In this document: positions 1-8,910 of the stretch, piece after piece
Layout of the letters: every line of letters starts with the position of its first letter
Position numbering within the stretch: the stretch's first letter is position 1
From: a bacterium
GTDB taxonomy: Bacteria > AUK180
NCBI GenBank assembly: GCA_023133295.1
Contig: JAGLWT010000029.1
Coordinates: 1 to 32,723 of the forward strand
Direction of reading: 5' to 3'
DNA: 32,723 nt
Made by a program: the position numbers and the translations under genes
Notes under the pieces: generated by a model
What the model was told of the DNA's origin: nothing
Database searches by the model: none
Seen by the model: only the letters and a program-made list of their open reading frames with translations

Positions 1-2
1 CC

Positions 3-806
3 GGATTTGATTATCTCTTTGATGGAAAACCGCTTGAGCTTGTATCCTTTTCCTCTGAGAGCTCCGTATCGGGTACCTTGGAGCCGGAATCTACTCCCGC
101 GGTAATTCAGAATATACACGGCCGCGGCAGATCATTATTCTTCAATCACCCGATAATACCCTTGCCATCGGATTTAAGCGATATGATAGTTTCTATGCTG
201 GAAACATATAATTTCCCGGAGTACGACATGAGCGACAATTTCCCCAGCCGCATCATTGCTGTAGAATATATCGTTTCAAACGATTCTTCGGAAACCGTAT
301 CGGTTAAACTTGACATCTCATCTGCCGATATTGCTTTTCTTGATATATCGGAAGGAGATATAATCAACAACTCGACGGTTCAATACTTTGATCTTTCACC
401 TTATTCGGAGAAATCAATATCTGTTATGATCCAGCTTTCTGAATTGAAAGGGGATTATACCATAGAGAGGGATCTGTCACTGAAATGCGGGGGCATTTAT
501 TCTCTGATAGATTCGACAGCTGACCGTTACGACATTTCTTTTACTATTGATGAGCTTTATGCTGCGATACTTCTTGATCTGGAAGAGATGTCGCAGATTC
601 TTTCGGGAAATGAACTGTCGGCTGTGAATGAAATTTATGCGGAGATAGAAAGCATGAAAGAAAATATCGGAAATTACGACTCAGCCATGAATAATCTTTT
701 GACACAGATAAAAGCACTGCGGTCAATCGGATCATATGATATTTCAGAAATCCGCTTAAAAATGGATATTCTCATCAAGTATTACGGAATAAAGGCAGGA
801 GTGTAA
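3..806 (+). CDS. 5'-incomplete protein with beta-sandwich-like region and C-terminal coiled coil
   Basis: The frame is already open at the window edge: codons from base 3 read GFDYLFDGKPLEL before the first possible start, TTG at 78. The gene therefore very likely begins outside the window. About the first 170 visible residues alternate short hydrophobic strands with polar turns (for example VEYIVSNDSSETVSVKLDIS), as in an Ig-like beta sandwich. The last 75 or so residues are rich in E, L, I and K with heptad-like spacing, suggesting a coiled coil. I recognise no catalytic motif and cannot name a family. The stop lies 1 nt before the ATG of the RHS gene, whose ribosome binding site (GGCAGGA, 794-800) sits inside this frame, so the two are almost certainly co-transcribed. 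It may be an export, anchoring or assembly partner of the RHS protein; that is inference from position. Confidence 0.7.
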   Translation, partial: GFDYLFDGKPLELVSFSSESSVSGTLEPESTPAVIQNIHGRGRSLFFNHPIIPLPSDLSDMIVSMLETYNFPEYDMSDNFPSRIIAVEYIVSNDSSETVSVKLDISSADIAFLDISEGDIINNSTVQYFDLSPYSEKSISVMIQLSELKGDYTIERDLSLKCGGIYSLIDSTADRYDISFTIDELYAAILLDLEEMSQILSGNELSAVNEIYAEIESMKENIGNYDSAMNNLLTQIKALRSIGSYDISEIRLKMDILIKYYGIKAGV

Positions 807-807
807 T

Positions 808-3800
808 ATGAGAAAGATAATATTTTCTTTGTTGTGTATCCTCCTTGTGATCTCAGGTGTTAATGCCATTGAATTCCGCAATCTCATACCTCCTGACAAT
901 GATGACCTTGAAAAATCGATCGCATATCAAAAGGTCGGCGACAGGATCAAGATTGCCGTGGCAACCGTTGCCGATACCGATACAACACTCGGGGACCTTA
1001 AATGCGGTCGGAAACTCCTTATCTATAATCCTGAAACGACACTTCCAGTCCCATTGCCGAACCCTGTTATATCATCCCTTAAGACTCAATTGAGCAGATA
1101 TTCGGAGCGGCTTGAAAGAGTCCTTTCTTCAAGTCCTGACGATTATTACGGGAATTATTCAAAGCATGAATTCACGGTCTCGGAGACACCGTATTATTCG
1201 GCTCAATTCGCATCGGATATTTACGATCACTTCAGCAAGATCTGGAAGCTCTCCTCAACCCTTGCCAGTACGGGAGGAAAGACCTATCTTCTGCGAAGTA
1301 TTCCCTATTTTCCGCTTCCGGCAAATTCGGCTCCGGTCACGGCGTATAGAAATACCTTTGACGCATCGATAAACTACGGCAAAATGCTTTCCAGTTTCAA
1401 TGCCCGCCTTTCCTATACGGTTTCCCTTTCTTATAATTCATTGCTTGAGAGAGACGGTGTCGCAGGTTATAACTGGATATTCAATTTTGAGAAGGAGATT
1501 ATTTTTGTTCGTAATTACGCAGGTGAAAATTTTCTGGTTTTATCCGATTCCTCGGGAAGGGGAATTCTATTTCAGTATAATCCCGGCTCCGCGCGGTATG
1601 AACCTTTAGATAAATCAGCAGGGATAATGTACATCAAAGGAAGCGGCTATTACAGCGTATTTTACAAAAACGGTCTGATCGAGAAATACCAGAGTCTTCA
1701 GGGCGAGATCAGGTACAAGCCGTCCGGCGTTAAATTAGATAGCGAAGATGATCTTGTGGAACCCATCGAAAGGACGCTGCTTGTTTCGATAGAAGACAGA
1801 ACTACGGAAAAACATGAGATCACATTTGAATATGACGGCGAATTGAAATTGACACAGATCAAGACCGACCAGTATGATCTGAATAGCGGGATAATCTTTG
1901 AAGTATTCTACGATATGCAAAAACGGGTTGAAAGGATAAAGGACTCATATTCACGGGAATGGACCTTTGAATATGATATGCAGGGTGATCTGACGAAGCT
2001 GAACGATCTCAGGGGAAGGTCGTGGTCATTTGAATATACTCAATATGGATTTGAGACCGGAGAAATCCTTTCCTCGCATTATATTTCAAAGATATATGAG
2101 GATGCCGATCCGTTTCCAAGGGTTCAATTTGAATATGAAACTACATATATATATTGGCGGGATGATTCACAGGGTGTTCCTGAATATTCCGGGGTCGCAT
2201 TCGGGGCGATGAATTCTACCGAAGGCATCGCGAGAGATGTTGCTTCAAATATCACAACCGTTGATTATCTAAATGAGATCCTTGACGGGAAGCAAATCTG
2301 CCTGCTTTTCAATAAATTCGGAGTGTCCACAAGACAAAGCGATCAACAATCTGCACAAATATCGTTTAAGAATTATAATGAAAGTTCGTCGATCAGATCA
2401 GAGCAGATAATCAAGGATTCCAGCGACTTGTCCGGTAATAACAGTGAAAAGAATAAAGTTACCGGTTCAGCAGGAGGATGGGTAGAGGATGAATTTGACG
2501 GTGGTGATCTCCCTCCATACGACCCTTCGGAAGCCACTACAATTACTGACGAGAATCTAATTGTCCTTATTCCTGATCTGAATGATGTCACAACAGGCAC
2601 GGAGATCACCTATGACAATGATGGAAATGTAACCAGAGTCCGGGATGAATACGGAAATTCCGTCCAGGCACAGTATGATCCGTATGAAGACTTTCCCTAT
2701 CCTGATGAAGTAAGGGATAAGAATGAAAATGTTACTATACTTTCATGGGATAAGGCGGCATGGAAACTTCGGAGAATCGAACATCCGGACGGTTCGGAAA
2801 AACGATTCGGCTATAATGACAATGGCGACCTTTTGTCACAGCAGGAGTACGATCCCCTGACTCAGCCGTCGGCGCGGGTTGTTTATTCATACGATACAAG
2901 AGGGAGGATACTTACAAAGCAGCGTACGGGAAACATCTCGACTGTTGATCCGGCTAACGGGAATGCCAATGAGACGCAGATCACGGAAATTGCCTCATAT
3001 TTATATGATGCCCTTGGGAATGTGTCTGAAAAGAGTATAAACGGCGATTTGACCGATTCATACACTTATGATGATTTCAACAGAGTACTGACTCATACGA
3101 GGTATAAGGATACGGCAGATGAGACTGTTATTTATGAGTATAATTTACGGGGTAATCTTATACGCCTTACCGACGGCGAAGGCAATATCACTTCATATAC
3201 GCATGATCTGTCGGGAAAAGTTACAAAGACCGAATATCCGCTGACAACGGAGACTTACCGCTATTCTCCGGACGGAGCATTGGTTGAGAAAACTCTTTCT
3301 CTGAACAGTGATCCCGCGCAATCCGAGAGTACAAAGTATTATCAGGATTACGATCATGAAATAGATAGATTCGTCACAAAACATATCATATTCGATACGA
3401 AGTACGATAAGCAGAGAAGGGAATTCGATCATGACAAGGAACTCAATATCACTAAAGTTACAGATCATTATAAAGACGGTACGCAGATAATAAAGGAATA
3501 CGAATACGACCTTCTGGACAGACCTGTGCTTGTCAAGACCCTCTTTGCAGACAAGGAATTCAATGTGGCATATTCATATGATGACAATGGAAATGTTATT
3601 TCAAGGACCATGCCGTTTGAAACAGGGGGAACACTTCTTCAGATCGGTATGGCATACGACAATATGAACAGGGTCATATCTCAAGCATTTCCCGATCTGG
3701 GGACATTCCTTTACTCGTATTCTTCCTGCTGCGGCCTTCTTGACAGCATAACATATCCCGACGGCAAGACGGTTTCATATGATTACGATGACTTGAAGAA

Positions 3801-6531
3801 CCTTAAAAAGATCGACAATCCTTATGCTTCATACGAATATCTTCTGGATGACAGGGGAAACAGGATAGGCCTCTTTGAGACCTTCAAGGACAATGATGTT
3901 ATCCCTCAAGAGCTTCGTGGAAAAACACTTAAAAATTATTTCAATTATGACAATCAGAACCAGTTAACCGCCGCCTCATATTACAATGGCGCGGGAACCT
4001 CATATTCGTATGATAATGTAGGAAACCGTGTCAAGGCGACTTCTTTCATTCTGGGTACACTGACATATGGTGATAACACGCTGAATCCGGGTAATTATCG
4101 TACCGAGGAATACGATTATGACGGCGAGAACCGCCTGATCGGGCAGGATGTCAAGATAAAGATCAATGAATCCCCATTGCTTCTTTTAAACGGCAGCAAG
4201 GACTGGGAATATAATGTTAAGGGCGAACTTGCGGTTCAGGAAGATGAGAATTCATCGAATTTAGGGGGATATTTTTACGGCCCCGAAGGACGGTTGCAAA
4301 CCGTGTCCAAGGAAGGATATGTGATTGGAGAGTACCTTTTCTCACCGACCGGAGAACGGTTGAAGAGGACTTATAAGGATCCGCAAACTAATGAAACGAT
4401 AGTCGAATACTATATCTATGACGGAGCTAATTGTGTCTATGACCTTGACGGAAGCAAGCAGATAAAGAAGACATACTTTAATGGTCCTGGTATCGACAAT
4501 ATCATGGCTTATGAAGAAAATGAACAGAATAGGAGGTATTACCTCTTTAAGGATGCCCTCGGATCGACGAGGCAGGTTGTGGAGATCGCAGAGGATGGCA
4601 TTGAATGGCTCTGCGCGAGCTACGGTTACGGCGTTTGGGGTGAGATAGTTGATTATCTGGAAGATGGAGTCACATACAGTTATATTGCTGGGACAGAGCT
4701 TCCGATCCTGGAGGACGCGTATTTCAAAGATGATCCGCAACTATCCGGAGATTCTCTGTACTTTCTCAAAAGCGGCCTGATAACATGTGATGCGCCGTAT
4801 CAAATGCCCCGCAGAGAAGACACGGTGAGCCCGAACAAATCAATCGAGCGTTATGATCTCGATACCGGCAGCAGTTATACGCTCGTTCCGGCGGTCGATT
4901 ATTCGGGAATACCACCGGGTATCGGGGGATATCCGATGACACATACCGATTCGTATATTCGCTTGTACTACAGAAGGGACGGAGATCTGTACAGGATTCA
5001 ACCTGGCCCGTCAAATAATGACTTCCTTGTTTGCGAAAATGTGAACAAAGGGCATTTTACTGTTGAAACGGATGATTACAATTCGGTTATTCTCTTTAAC
5101 AATGCTCTTGGTATCCAGAAAGTGACCACAAGTTATCATTACATCGACGGCTGGACAAGAACGGAAGCAAATGTGATTCCCGCAACAGATATACTGACCT
5201 TTGATACGATACAGTCGAACGAGACGGGACTTTATTTCACGGCAAAACTGACAGGAGACACATATACGAACATATACAGGATAAACGACGATCTGACATA
5301 CGACAGATTGACGGATGATACTGCGGATTACACTGCTCTATATCCGAAGGCGGACGAGGAGACCTTTGCTGTTTTGAAAACAGATGCAACAACAACGAAT
5401 CTTGTCCTTTATAAAGCTGATACAGGAGATGAGACCGTTATTGTAGAAAACATTGATAGCCGTAAATACGAAGCGATCGGCTGGAACGCTGCAAATACGC
5501 TCTTTGCATACGACATCACAACCGGATACACTCCCGGTACAAGCTGTCCGTATCAGATCTATCCAGTGACGCATAAGGTCAGAAAACGCAATATTGAGAT
5601 ATTCGTATTCTCCCCGCTAACATCCAACATCCAGCATCCAACATCCGTATTCTCCCTCGGAGAATACTCAACCGTAATGAAATCGAAGCCGAGTCTTGCA
5701 TCATACAACGGTTCCGATCATATCATTTATTCCAAGCACTTCAATACGAAGAGTGATATATATGTCATTCCGGTGGAACGGATTGCGAACATCTCAAATG
5801 AGCCGGATATATTCGATTATGAGACCTGGTTTGCCTCACAGAGCTGGCAAGTCGGAGATCCGATAAGTCCGTATGGGGATATGAATACAACAGGCGGAAG
5901 TGAGATAACTGATCCTGCCTTGAGAACCCTCTATGCAAACATGAATCTAAATCCATATAAAGAATCCCTTGACAGCAGCCCGGTAATAAGGTATTTATAT
6001 ACAGGAAGGGAAATGAATATTGAGACTAACGATTATTATTACAGAGCAAGGATGATGGATAGTTCTGTAGGCAGATTCGGCTCCAAGGATCCGATATTGT
6101 ATTTGAATCTTTATCGGTATGTGAGAAATTACCCAATATATTTCATCGATAGTTTTGGAGAGGCGTATTTCGCGAAAATTGGCCTGACTGGAAGTAGGTA
6201 TGACCTTTCAGGCGAAGGTTCTTCTGCGGATGAGAACAACCTCCAATGGGTGCATGAAGGGATAATTTGGGATTCAGGAAGAATCTCTGGATTCAACTTG
6301 CTTGGTTATGTTAATTATGGTTCTAATGCTCCGTTTGGTTCTGGAGATCATGATAGATATACAGAAATTGGAGAATGGTATGATGATAATATTTTACAAC
6401 AAGCAGTCGATTATTTAGGCGCAACTGCAGCAGACTATAGTGTAATAGGATATAATTGCCAGCACTGGAGCGATGATGTTCGTTTTATTTACGATTTGAT
6501 GATTAAAGGGATTCTTCCAGTATCTCTTTAA
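808..6531 (+). CDS. Exported RHS/YD-repeat toxin with beta-propeller insertion and LRAT/NlpC-P60-like tip
   Basis: A 1907-residue protein. Residues 1-20 form a signal peptide (basic MRK, hydrophobic core, VNA before I21), so it is Sec-exported. No PAAR or VgrG-like domain is visible. An N-terminal domain (about 21-335, with SYNSLLERDGVAGYNW) leads into YD repeats from about 340 to 1260, with units such as YDNDGNVTRVRDEYGN and the GSTR motif near 1250. In known RHS proteins GSTR is followed within a few dozen residues by the TGRE..YYYRARYYD core. Here about 360 residues (roughly 1297-1658) with TolB/PD40-like strands intervene before TGREMNIETNDYYYRARMMD and GRFGSKDP (about 1728-1765). The shell ends at D1781-S-F-G. 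The 123-residue tip has H1816 (VHEGIIW) and C1884 (YNCQHW), the His-then-Cys order of circularly permuted NlpC/P60 (LRAT/PPPDE) enzymes. RHS shells are known to encapsulate their tip; the tip activity here is inferred. Confidence 0.9.
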   Translation: MRKIIFSLLCILLVISGVNAIEFRNLIPPDNDDLEKSIAYQKVGDRIKIAVATVADTDTTLGDLKCGRKLLIYNPETTLPVPLPNPVISSLKTQLSRYSERLERVLSSSPDDYYGNYSKHEFTVSETPYYSAQFASDIYDHFSKIWKLSSTLASTGGKTYLLRSIPYFPLPANSAPVTAYRNTFDASINYGKMLSSFNARLSYTVSLSYNSLLERDGVAGYNWIFNFEKEIIFVRNYAGENFLVLSDSSGRGILFQYNPGSARYEPLDKSAGIMYIKGSGYYSVFYKNGLIEKYQSLQGEIRYKPSGVKLDSEDDLVEPIERTLLVSIEDRTTEKHEITFEYDGELKLTQIKTDQYDLNSGIIFEVFYDMQKRVERIKDSYSREWTFEYDMQGDLTKLNDLRGRSWSFEYTQYGFETGEILSSHYISKIYEDADPFPRVQFEYETTYIYWRDDSQGVPEYSGVAFGAMNSTEGIARDVASNITTVDYLNEILDGKQICLLFNKFGVSTRQSDQQSAQISFKNYNESSSIRSEQIIKDSSDLSGNNSEKNKVTGSAGGWVEDEFDGGDLPPYDPSEATTITDENLIVLIPDLNDVTTGTEITYDNDGNVTRVRDEYGNSVQAQYDPYEDFPYPDEVRDKNENVTILSWDKAAWKLRRIEHPDGSEKRFGYNDNGDLLSQQEYDPLTQPSARVVYSYDTRGRILTKQRTGNISTVDPANGNANETQITEIASYLYDALGNVSEKSINGDLTDSYTYDDFNRVLTHTRYKDTADETVIYEYNLRGNLIRLTDGEGNITSYTHDLSGKVTKTEYPLTTETYRYSPDGALVEKTLSLNSDPAQSESTKYYQDYDHEIDRFVTKHIIFDTKYDKQRREFDHDKELNITKVTDHYKDGTQIIKEYEYDLLDRPVLVKTLFADKEFNVAYSYDDNGNVISRTMPFETGGTLLQIGMAYDNMNRVISQAFPDLGTFLYSYSSCCGLLDSITYPDGKTVSYDYDDLKNLKKIDNPYASYEYLLDDRGNRIGLFETFKDNDVIPQELRGKTLKNYFNYDNQNQLTAASYYNGAGTSYSYDNVGNRVKATSFILGTLTYGDNTLNPGNYRTEEYDYDGENRLIGQDVKIKINESPLLLLNGSKDWEYNVKGELAVQEDENSSNLGGYFYGPEGRLQTVSKEGYVIGEYLFSPTGERLKRTYKDPQTNETIVEYYIYDGANCVYDLDGSKQIKKTYFNGPGIDNIMAYEENEQNRRYYLFKDALGSTRQVVEIAEDGIEWLCASYGYGVWGEIVDYLEDGVTYSYIAGTELPILEDAYFKDDPQLSGDSLYFLKSGLITCDAPYQMPRREDTVSPNKSIERYDLDTGSSYTLVPAVDYSGIPPGIGGYPMTHTDSYIRLYYRRDGDLYRIQPGPSNNDFLVCENVNKGHFTVETDDYNSVILFNNALGIQKVTTSYHYIDGWTRTEANVIPATDILTFDTIQSNETGLYFTAKLTGDTYTNIYRINDDLTYDRLTDDTADYTALYPKADEETFAVLKTDATTTNLVLYKADTGDETVIVENIDSRKYEAIGWNAANTLFAYDITTGYTPGTSCPYQIYPVTHKVRKRNIEIFVFSPLTSNIQHPTSVFSLGEYSTVMKSKPSLASYNGSDHIIYSKHFNTKSDIYVIPVERIANISNEPDIFDYETWFASQSWQVGDPISPYGDMNTTGGSEITDPALRTLYANMNLNPYKESLDSSPVIRYLYTGREMNIETNDYYYRARMMDSSVGRFGSKDPILYLNLYRYVRNYPIYFIDSFGEAYFAKIGLTGSRYDLSGEGSSADENNLQWVHEGIIWDSGRISGFNLLGYVNYGSNAPFGSGDHDRYTEIGEWYDDNILQQAVDYLGATAADYSVIGYNCQHWSDDVRFIYDLMIKGILPVSL
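5611..5732 (+). repeat. Conserved block shared by four RHS copies, contains a GGATGTTGG-type minisatellite in frame
   Basis: This block is identical at 9208-9329 (122 nt). It is identical over 102 nt at 17542-17643 and nearly identical from 13375, while flanking propeller DNA differs by roughly 10 percent. Bases 5617-5646 are an 11-nt-period repeat whose reverse complement (GGATGTTGGATGCTGG...) matches the pattern of the intergenic repeat at 21569-21601. It encodes TSNIQHPTSVFSLGEYS in frame. Confidence 0.8.
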
Positions 6532-6544
6532 TTTTGGAGTATTT

Positions 6545-7417
6545 ATGAAACATATCACATCAGCGGTTTTGTTTGTATTGATCATTTTTCTTACAGGATG
6601 CTATAAAATGGATGTTCAGGGTTATTTAGTTTGGGGTGGAAATCATACGAGGGTATATAAAACATTAATAAATTCGAAAAAAATAAATACGATTATGGAG
6701 ATTTCACCCAGTCATATTATAGGTTATTTTGTATTTGATTCAGAAATGCGGATTTACTATGAGCATAATGACGAGATTAGAAGATATGACTTTGCATCAG
6801 GAGAAAGTAAATTTATCTGTTTTGGGCGGACCCCTTTGTTGCTTGAGGGGGATGAAACCTTGATATTTTACGATTATAAGAAAGGGCTATTAAAAAGGGA
6901 TTTGCTTTCGGGAGATGAAAAAATTATTATAAAGAATAGTCATAGATATACTTCGAGTAAGCACAGACATGTAAGCCATAACCCAGAAGAGATAGGGAAT
7001 TATTGTTCCATTTCAAAGAACATTATTGCGATTCATAGCAAGAAACAAAATACTATTGTTCTATTTGACAAGGAAAATGATAATTTTAGTGATCTTAAGT
7101 TAAAGGACTTCAACTTATTAGGCTTTTGTTCAGTTAATAATTCATTGATATTGATGGATAGCAATCATATTAGCTACTTCTATCATTTAAAGGATGAAGA
7201 ATTTGAGAAACTAAAAATTAATGGACATAAACTGTCATCAACGTTTATCAGCGCGCCTGAATTAAAAGGTGTTTTTTATCTTAAGATGAGATTCCCTGCA
7301 TTCATTGGACAGAAAAGTGATTTATGGTTTTACAATTTGAATACAAAGAGGGAGAAAAGGATTATTAAGAATACCTCTATGTCAAATCTATATTATTTCA
7401 AGCATAATGTTTTATAG
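6545..7417 (+). CDS. Candidate immunity lipoprotein of the main RHS tip, beta-propeller-like
   Basis: A 290-residue protein with a classical lipobox: hydrophobic residues 6-15 followed by L16-T-G-C19, so it should be exported and lipidated on C19. The mature part is built from repeated strand pairs such as EIRRYDFASGESK and GLLKRDLLSGDEK, resembling blades of a beta propeller. It starts 13 nt after the RHS stop, with GGAG at 6536-6539 placed 5 nt before the ATG. Its base composition is more AT-rich than the RHS shell. Position directly after a toxin tip suggests it is the cognate immunity protein; the lipoprotein location fits a tip acting on peptidoglycan, lipid or another envelope target. 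I recognise no named immunity family. Confidence 0.75.
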   Translation: MKHITSAVLFVLIIFLTGCYKMDVQGYLVWGGNHTRVYKTLINSKKINTIMEISPSHIIGYFVFDSEMRIYYEHNDEIRRYDFASGESKFICFGRTPLLLEGDETLIFYDYKKGLLKRDLLSGDEKIIIKNSHRYTSSKHRHVSHNPEEIGNYCSISKNIIAIHSKKQNTIVLFDKENDNFSDLKLKDFNLLGFCSVNNSLILMDSNHISYFYHLKDEEFEKLKINGHKLSSTFISAPELKGVFYLKMRFPAFIGQKSDLWFYNLNTKREKRIIKNTSMSNLYYFKHNVL

Positions 7418-7426
7418 TTCAAATCC

Positions 7427-8224
7427 ATGATCGCACATATTAGTAATACTCCCGATGTATTTGATTATGAAACTTGGTTCGCAAGCCAGAGCTGGCAGGT
7501 AGGGGATCCGATAAATCCGTATGGAAATATGGATACCACTGGAGGAAGTGAGATAACTGATCCTGCACAGCGCACAGAATACGCAAATCTGAACTTCAAC
7601 CCATACAAGAAAAAACTTGAAAATGGGCCTGTGATAAGGTATCTTTACACAGGACGGGAGTACAATGTGGAGACCGGAGATTATTATTACAGGATGAGGA
7701 TGATGGATAGTTCTGTAGGGAGATTTGGCTCCAAAGATCCGATTCTGTATTTGAATCTTTATCGGTATGTGAAGAATAATCCGATGAGATATAGAGATAT
7801 TACAGGGAAATCGGGAGAAGAACCTAGTTGGAGCGAAAAGTGTTCTGAAATGGAAAAGAAATTTGATAAATTAAACAAACAATTAGAAGATGCAAAAGAA
7901 GCTTGTGCTTCTTCACAGGATTCTGAAGCCTGTGATAAAGCAGATGATCTTGAAGCAGATATTAAGAAATTAGGCAGAAAATATAATGAAGAAAAATGTG
8001 GTACTATGAGTACTCCCCAGCAAGCACAAACTGATGTAACTATAGTAGGCGGTTTTGCGTCAGTTTTAATTGGGTATTTTAATATGTGGACTGGTGTTTT
8101 ATCAGCTTTTATAACTGGTGCAATTACCATTGGAATGGATGGTGATTATTCTCTGCATAGATGGGGACGAGATCCTACACTACCTAGTAAAAACTTTCCC
8201 AATCCGTGTCTTTTAGGACCATAG
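7427..8224 (+). CDS. Orphan RHS cassette 2: 5'-truncated core with helical, membrane-active-looking tip
   Basis: Residues from about 3 to 125 align with the RHS parent from ANISNEPDIFDYETWF through the core RMMDSSVGRFGSKDP to the end of the shell (parent 5783-6150). Everything upstream in the parent is missing. The ATG at 7427 occupies the position of an Arg codon in the parent and has no Shine-Dalgarno sequence, so independent expression is doubtful. The shell ends at DITG (about 7795-7806). The new tip (about 140 residues) is a charged helical pair with four spaced cysteines, resembling a disulfide-linked coiled-coil hairpin, then a hydrophobic glycine-containing stretch (VGGFASVLIGYFNMW and following), then a hydrophilic tail ending NPCLLGP. 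A membrane-inserting toxin is possible but unproven. It is followed at 9 nt by a six-helix membrane protein gene. Confidence 0.7.
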   Translation: MIAHISNTPDVFDYETWFASQSWQVGDPINPYGNMDTTGGSEITDPAQRTEYANLNFNPYKKKLENGPVIRYLYTGREYNVETGDYYYRMRMMDSSVGRFGSKDPILYLNLYRYVKNNPMRYRDITGKSGEEPSWSEKCSEMEKKFDKLNKQLEDAKEACASSQDSEACDKADDLEADIKKLGRKYNEEKCGTMSTPQQAQTDVTIVGGFASVLIGYFNMWTGVLSAFITGAITIGMDGDYSLHRWGRDPTLPSKNFPNPCLLGP

Positions 8225-8233
8225 GAGGATCTC

Positions 8234-8851
8234 ATGAGTGATAAACTGCGTTTAAGATTAATCAGAGAGTCATATGGTGGATACTATATTCTCCCAATAT
8301 TAAATATATGGTGGTTATGGGAAAAATCAAGCGTAATTATGCATATAAATTCGTTCTCTGACTACTTAGTATTTCTCCCTTTAATAATCAGCATTGCAAT
8401 AATTGCATTAATTACCATATTCAATAGGAAATTATCGAAATCAATCAGAGAAGGAAGATGCGAGTTTTCATCCAGAACTATTATTTCACAGCGAATCTAT
8501 GGTTTTGCAATTATTCCCATTCCATGTGCATTAGCTTATCTCTTAACATGGATTTATTGTGATAATATTTATTGGATTTTATTAGCAGTATTTTCCATTT
8601 CACATGGAATTCTGATGAATTTCATAATAAAATTTTCAAGCCCGACCCGATTATTCGTCCAAATAACTTCACTAGCTTCCATAGTCCTTCTCAGTTTCTC
8701 GGTTGTTTTGTGGATTAAAACTTATTCCTTATATAAGACTACTTTTATGGAAGTTTTATTAGTATTAATTCTAGTTAATCTAGTGAATAATATATTCTAC
8801 TTGTTATATATGTTTGTTAATCGAGAGGCCATTAAAGGGTTTGGAAGATAG
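8234..8851 (+). CDS. Candidate immunity protein of cassette 2, polytopic membrane protein
   Basis: A 205-residue protein with about six hydrophobic segments, for example YLVFLPLIISIAIIALITIF and FMEVLLVLILVNLVNNIFYL, and short charged loops. It has a strong ribosome binding site (AGGAGG just upstream) that overlaps the end of the cassette 2 tip, so translation is likely coupled to the tip. The sequence is AT-rich like the other tip-associated genes. No family is recognised. Size and topology resemble the cassette 3 partner (10042-10710), so the two could be distant relatives. A polytopic partner of a hydrophobic tip fits immunity to a pore-forming or membrane-targeting toxin, which is inference. 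Confidence 0.65.
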   Translation: MSDKLRLRLIRESYGGYYILPILNIWWLWEKSSVIMHINSFSDYLVFLPLIISIAIIALITIFNRKLSKSIREGRCEFSSRTIISQRIYGFAIIPIPCALAYLLTWIYCDNIYWILLAVFSISHGILMNFIIKFSSPTRLFVQITSLASIVLLSFSVVLWIKTYSLYKTTFMEVLLVLILVNLVNNIFYLLYMFVNREAIKGFGR

Positions 8852-8910
8852 ACTTGCAGAGAAATTAATATTATGGATAAATACGCCTTGAAGATTGTTG
8901 ATGACTCATA

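Noticed and set aside
4342..4740. Long minus-strand frame inside the RHS gene
   Set aside because: It is the shadow of repetitive YD coding DNA, without a ribosome binding site or recognisable protein features.
808..6531. Type VI secretion effector
   Set aside because: A Sec signal peptide is present and no PAAR, VgrG or T6SS genes are visible in the window.
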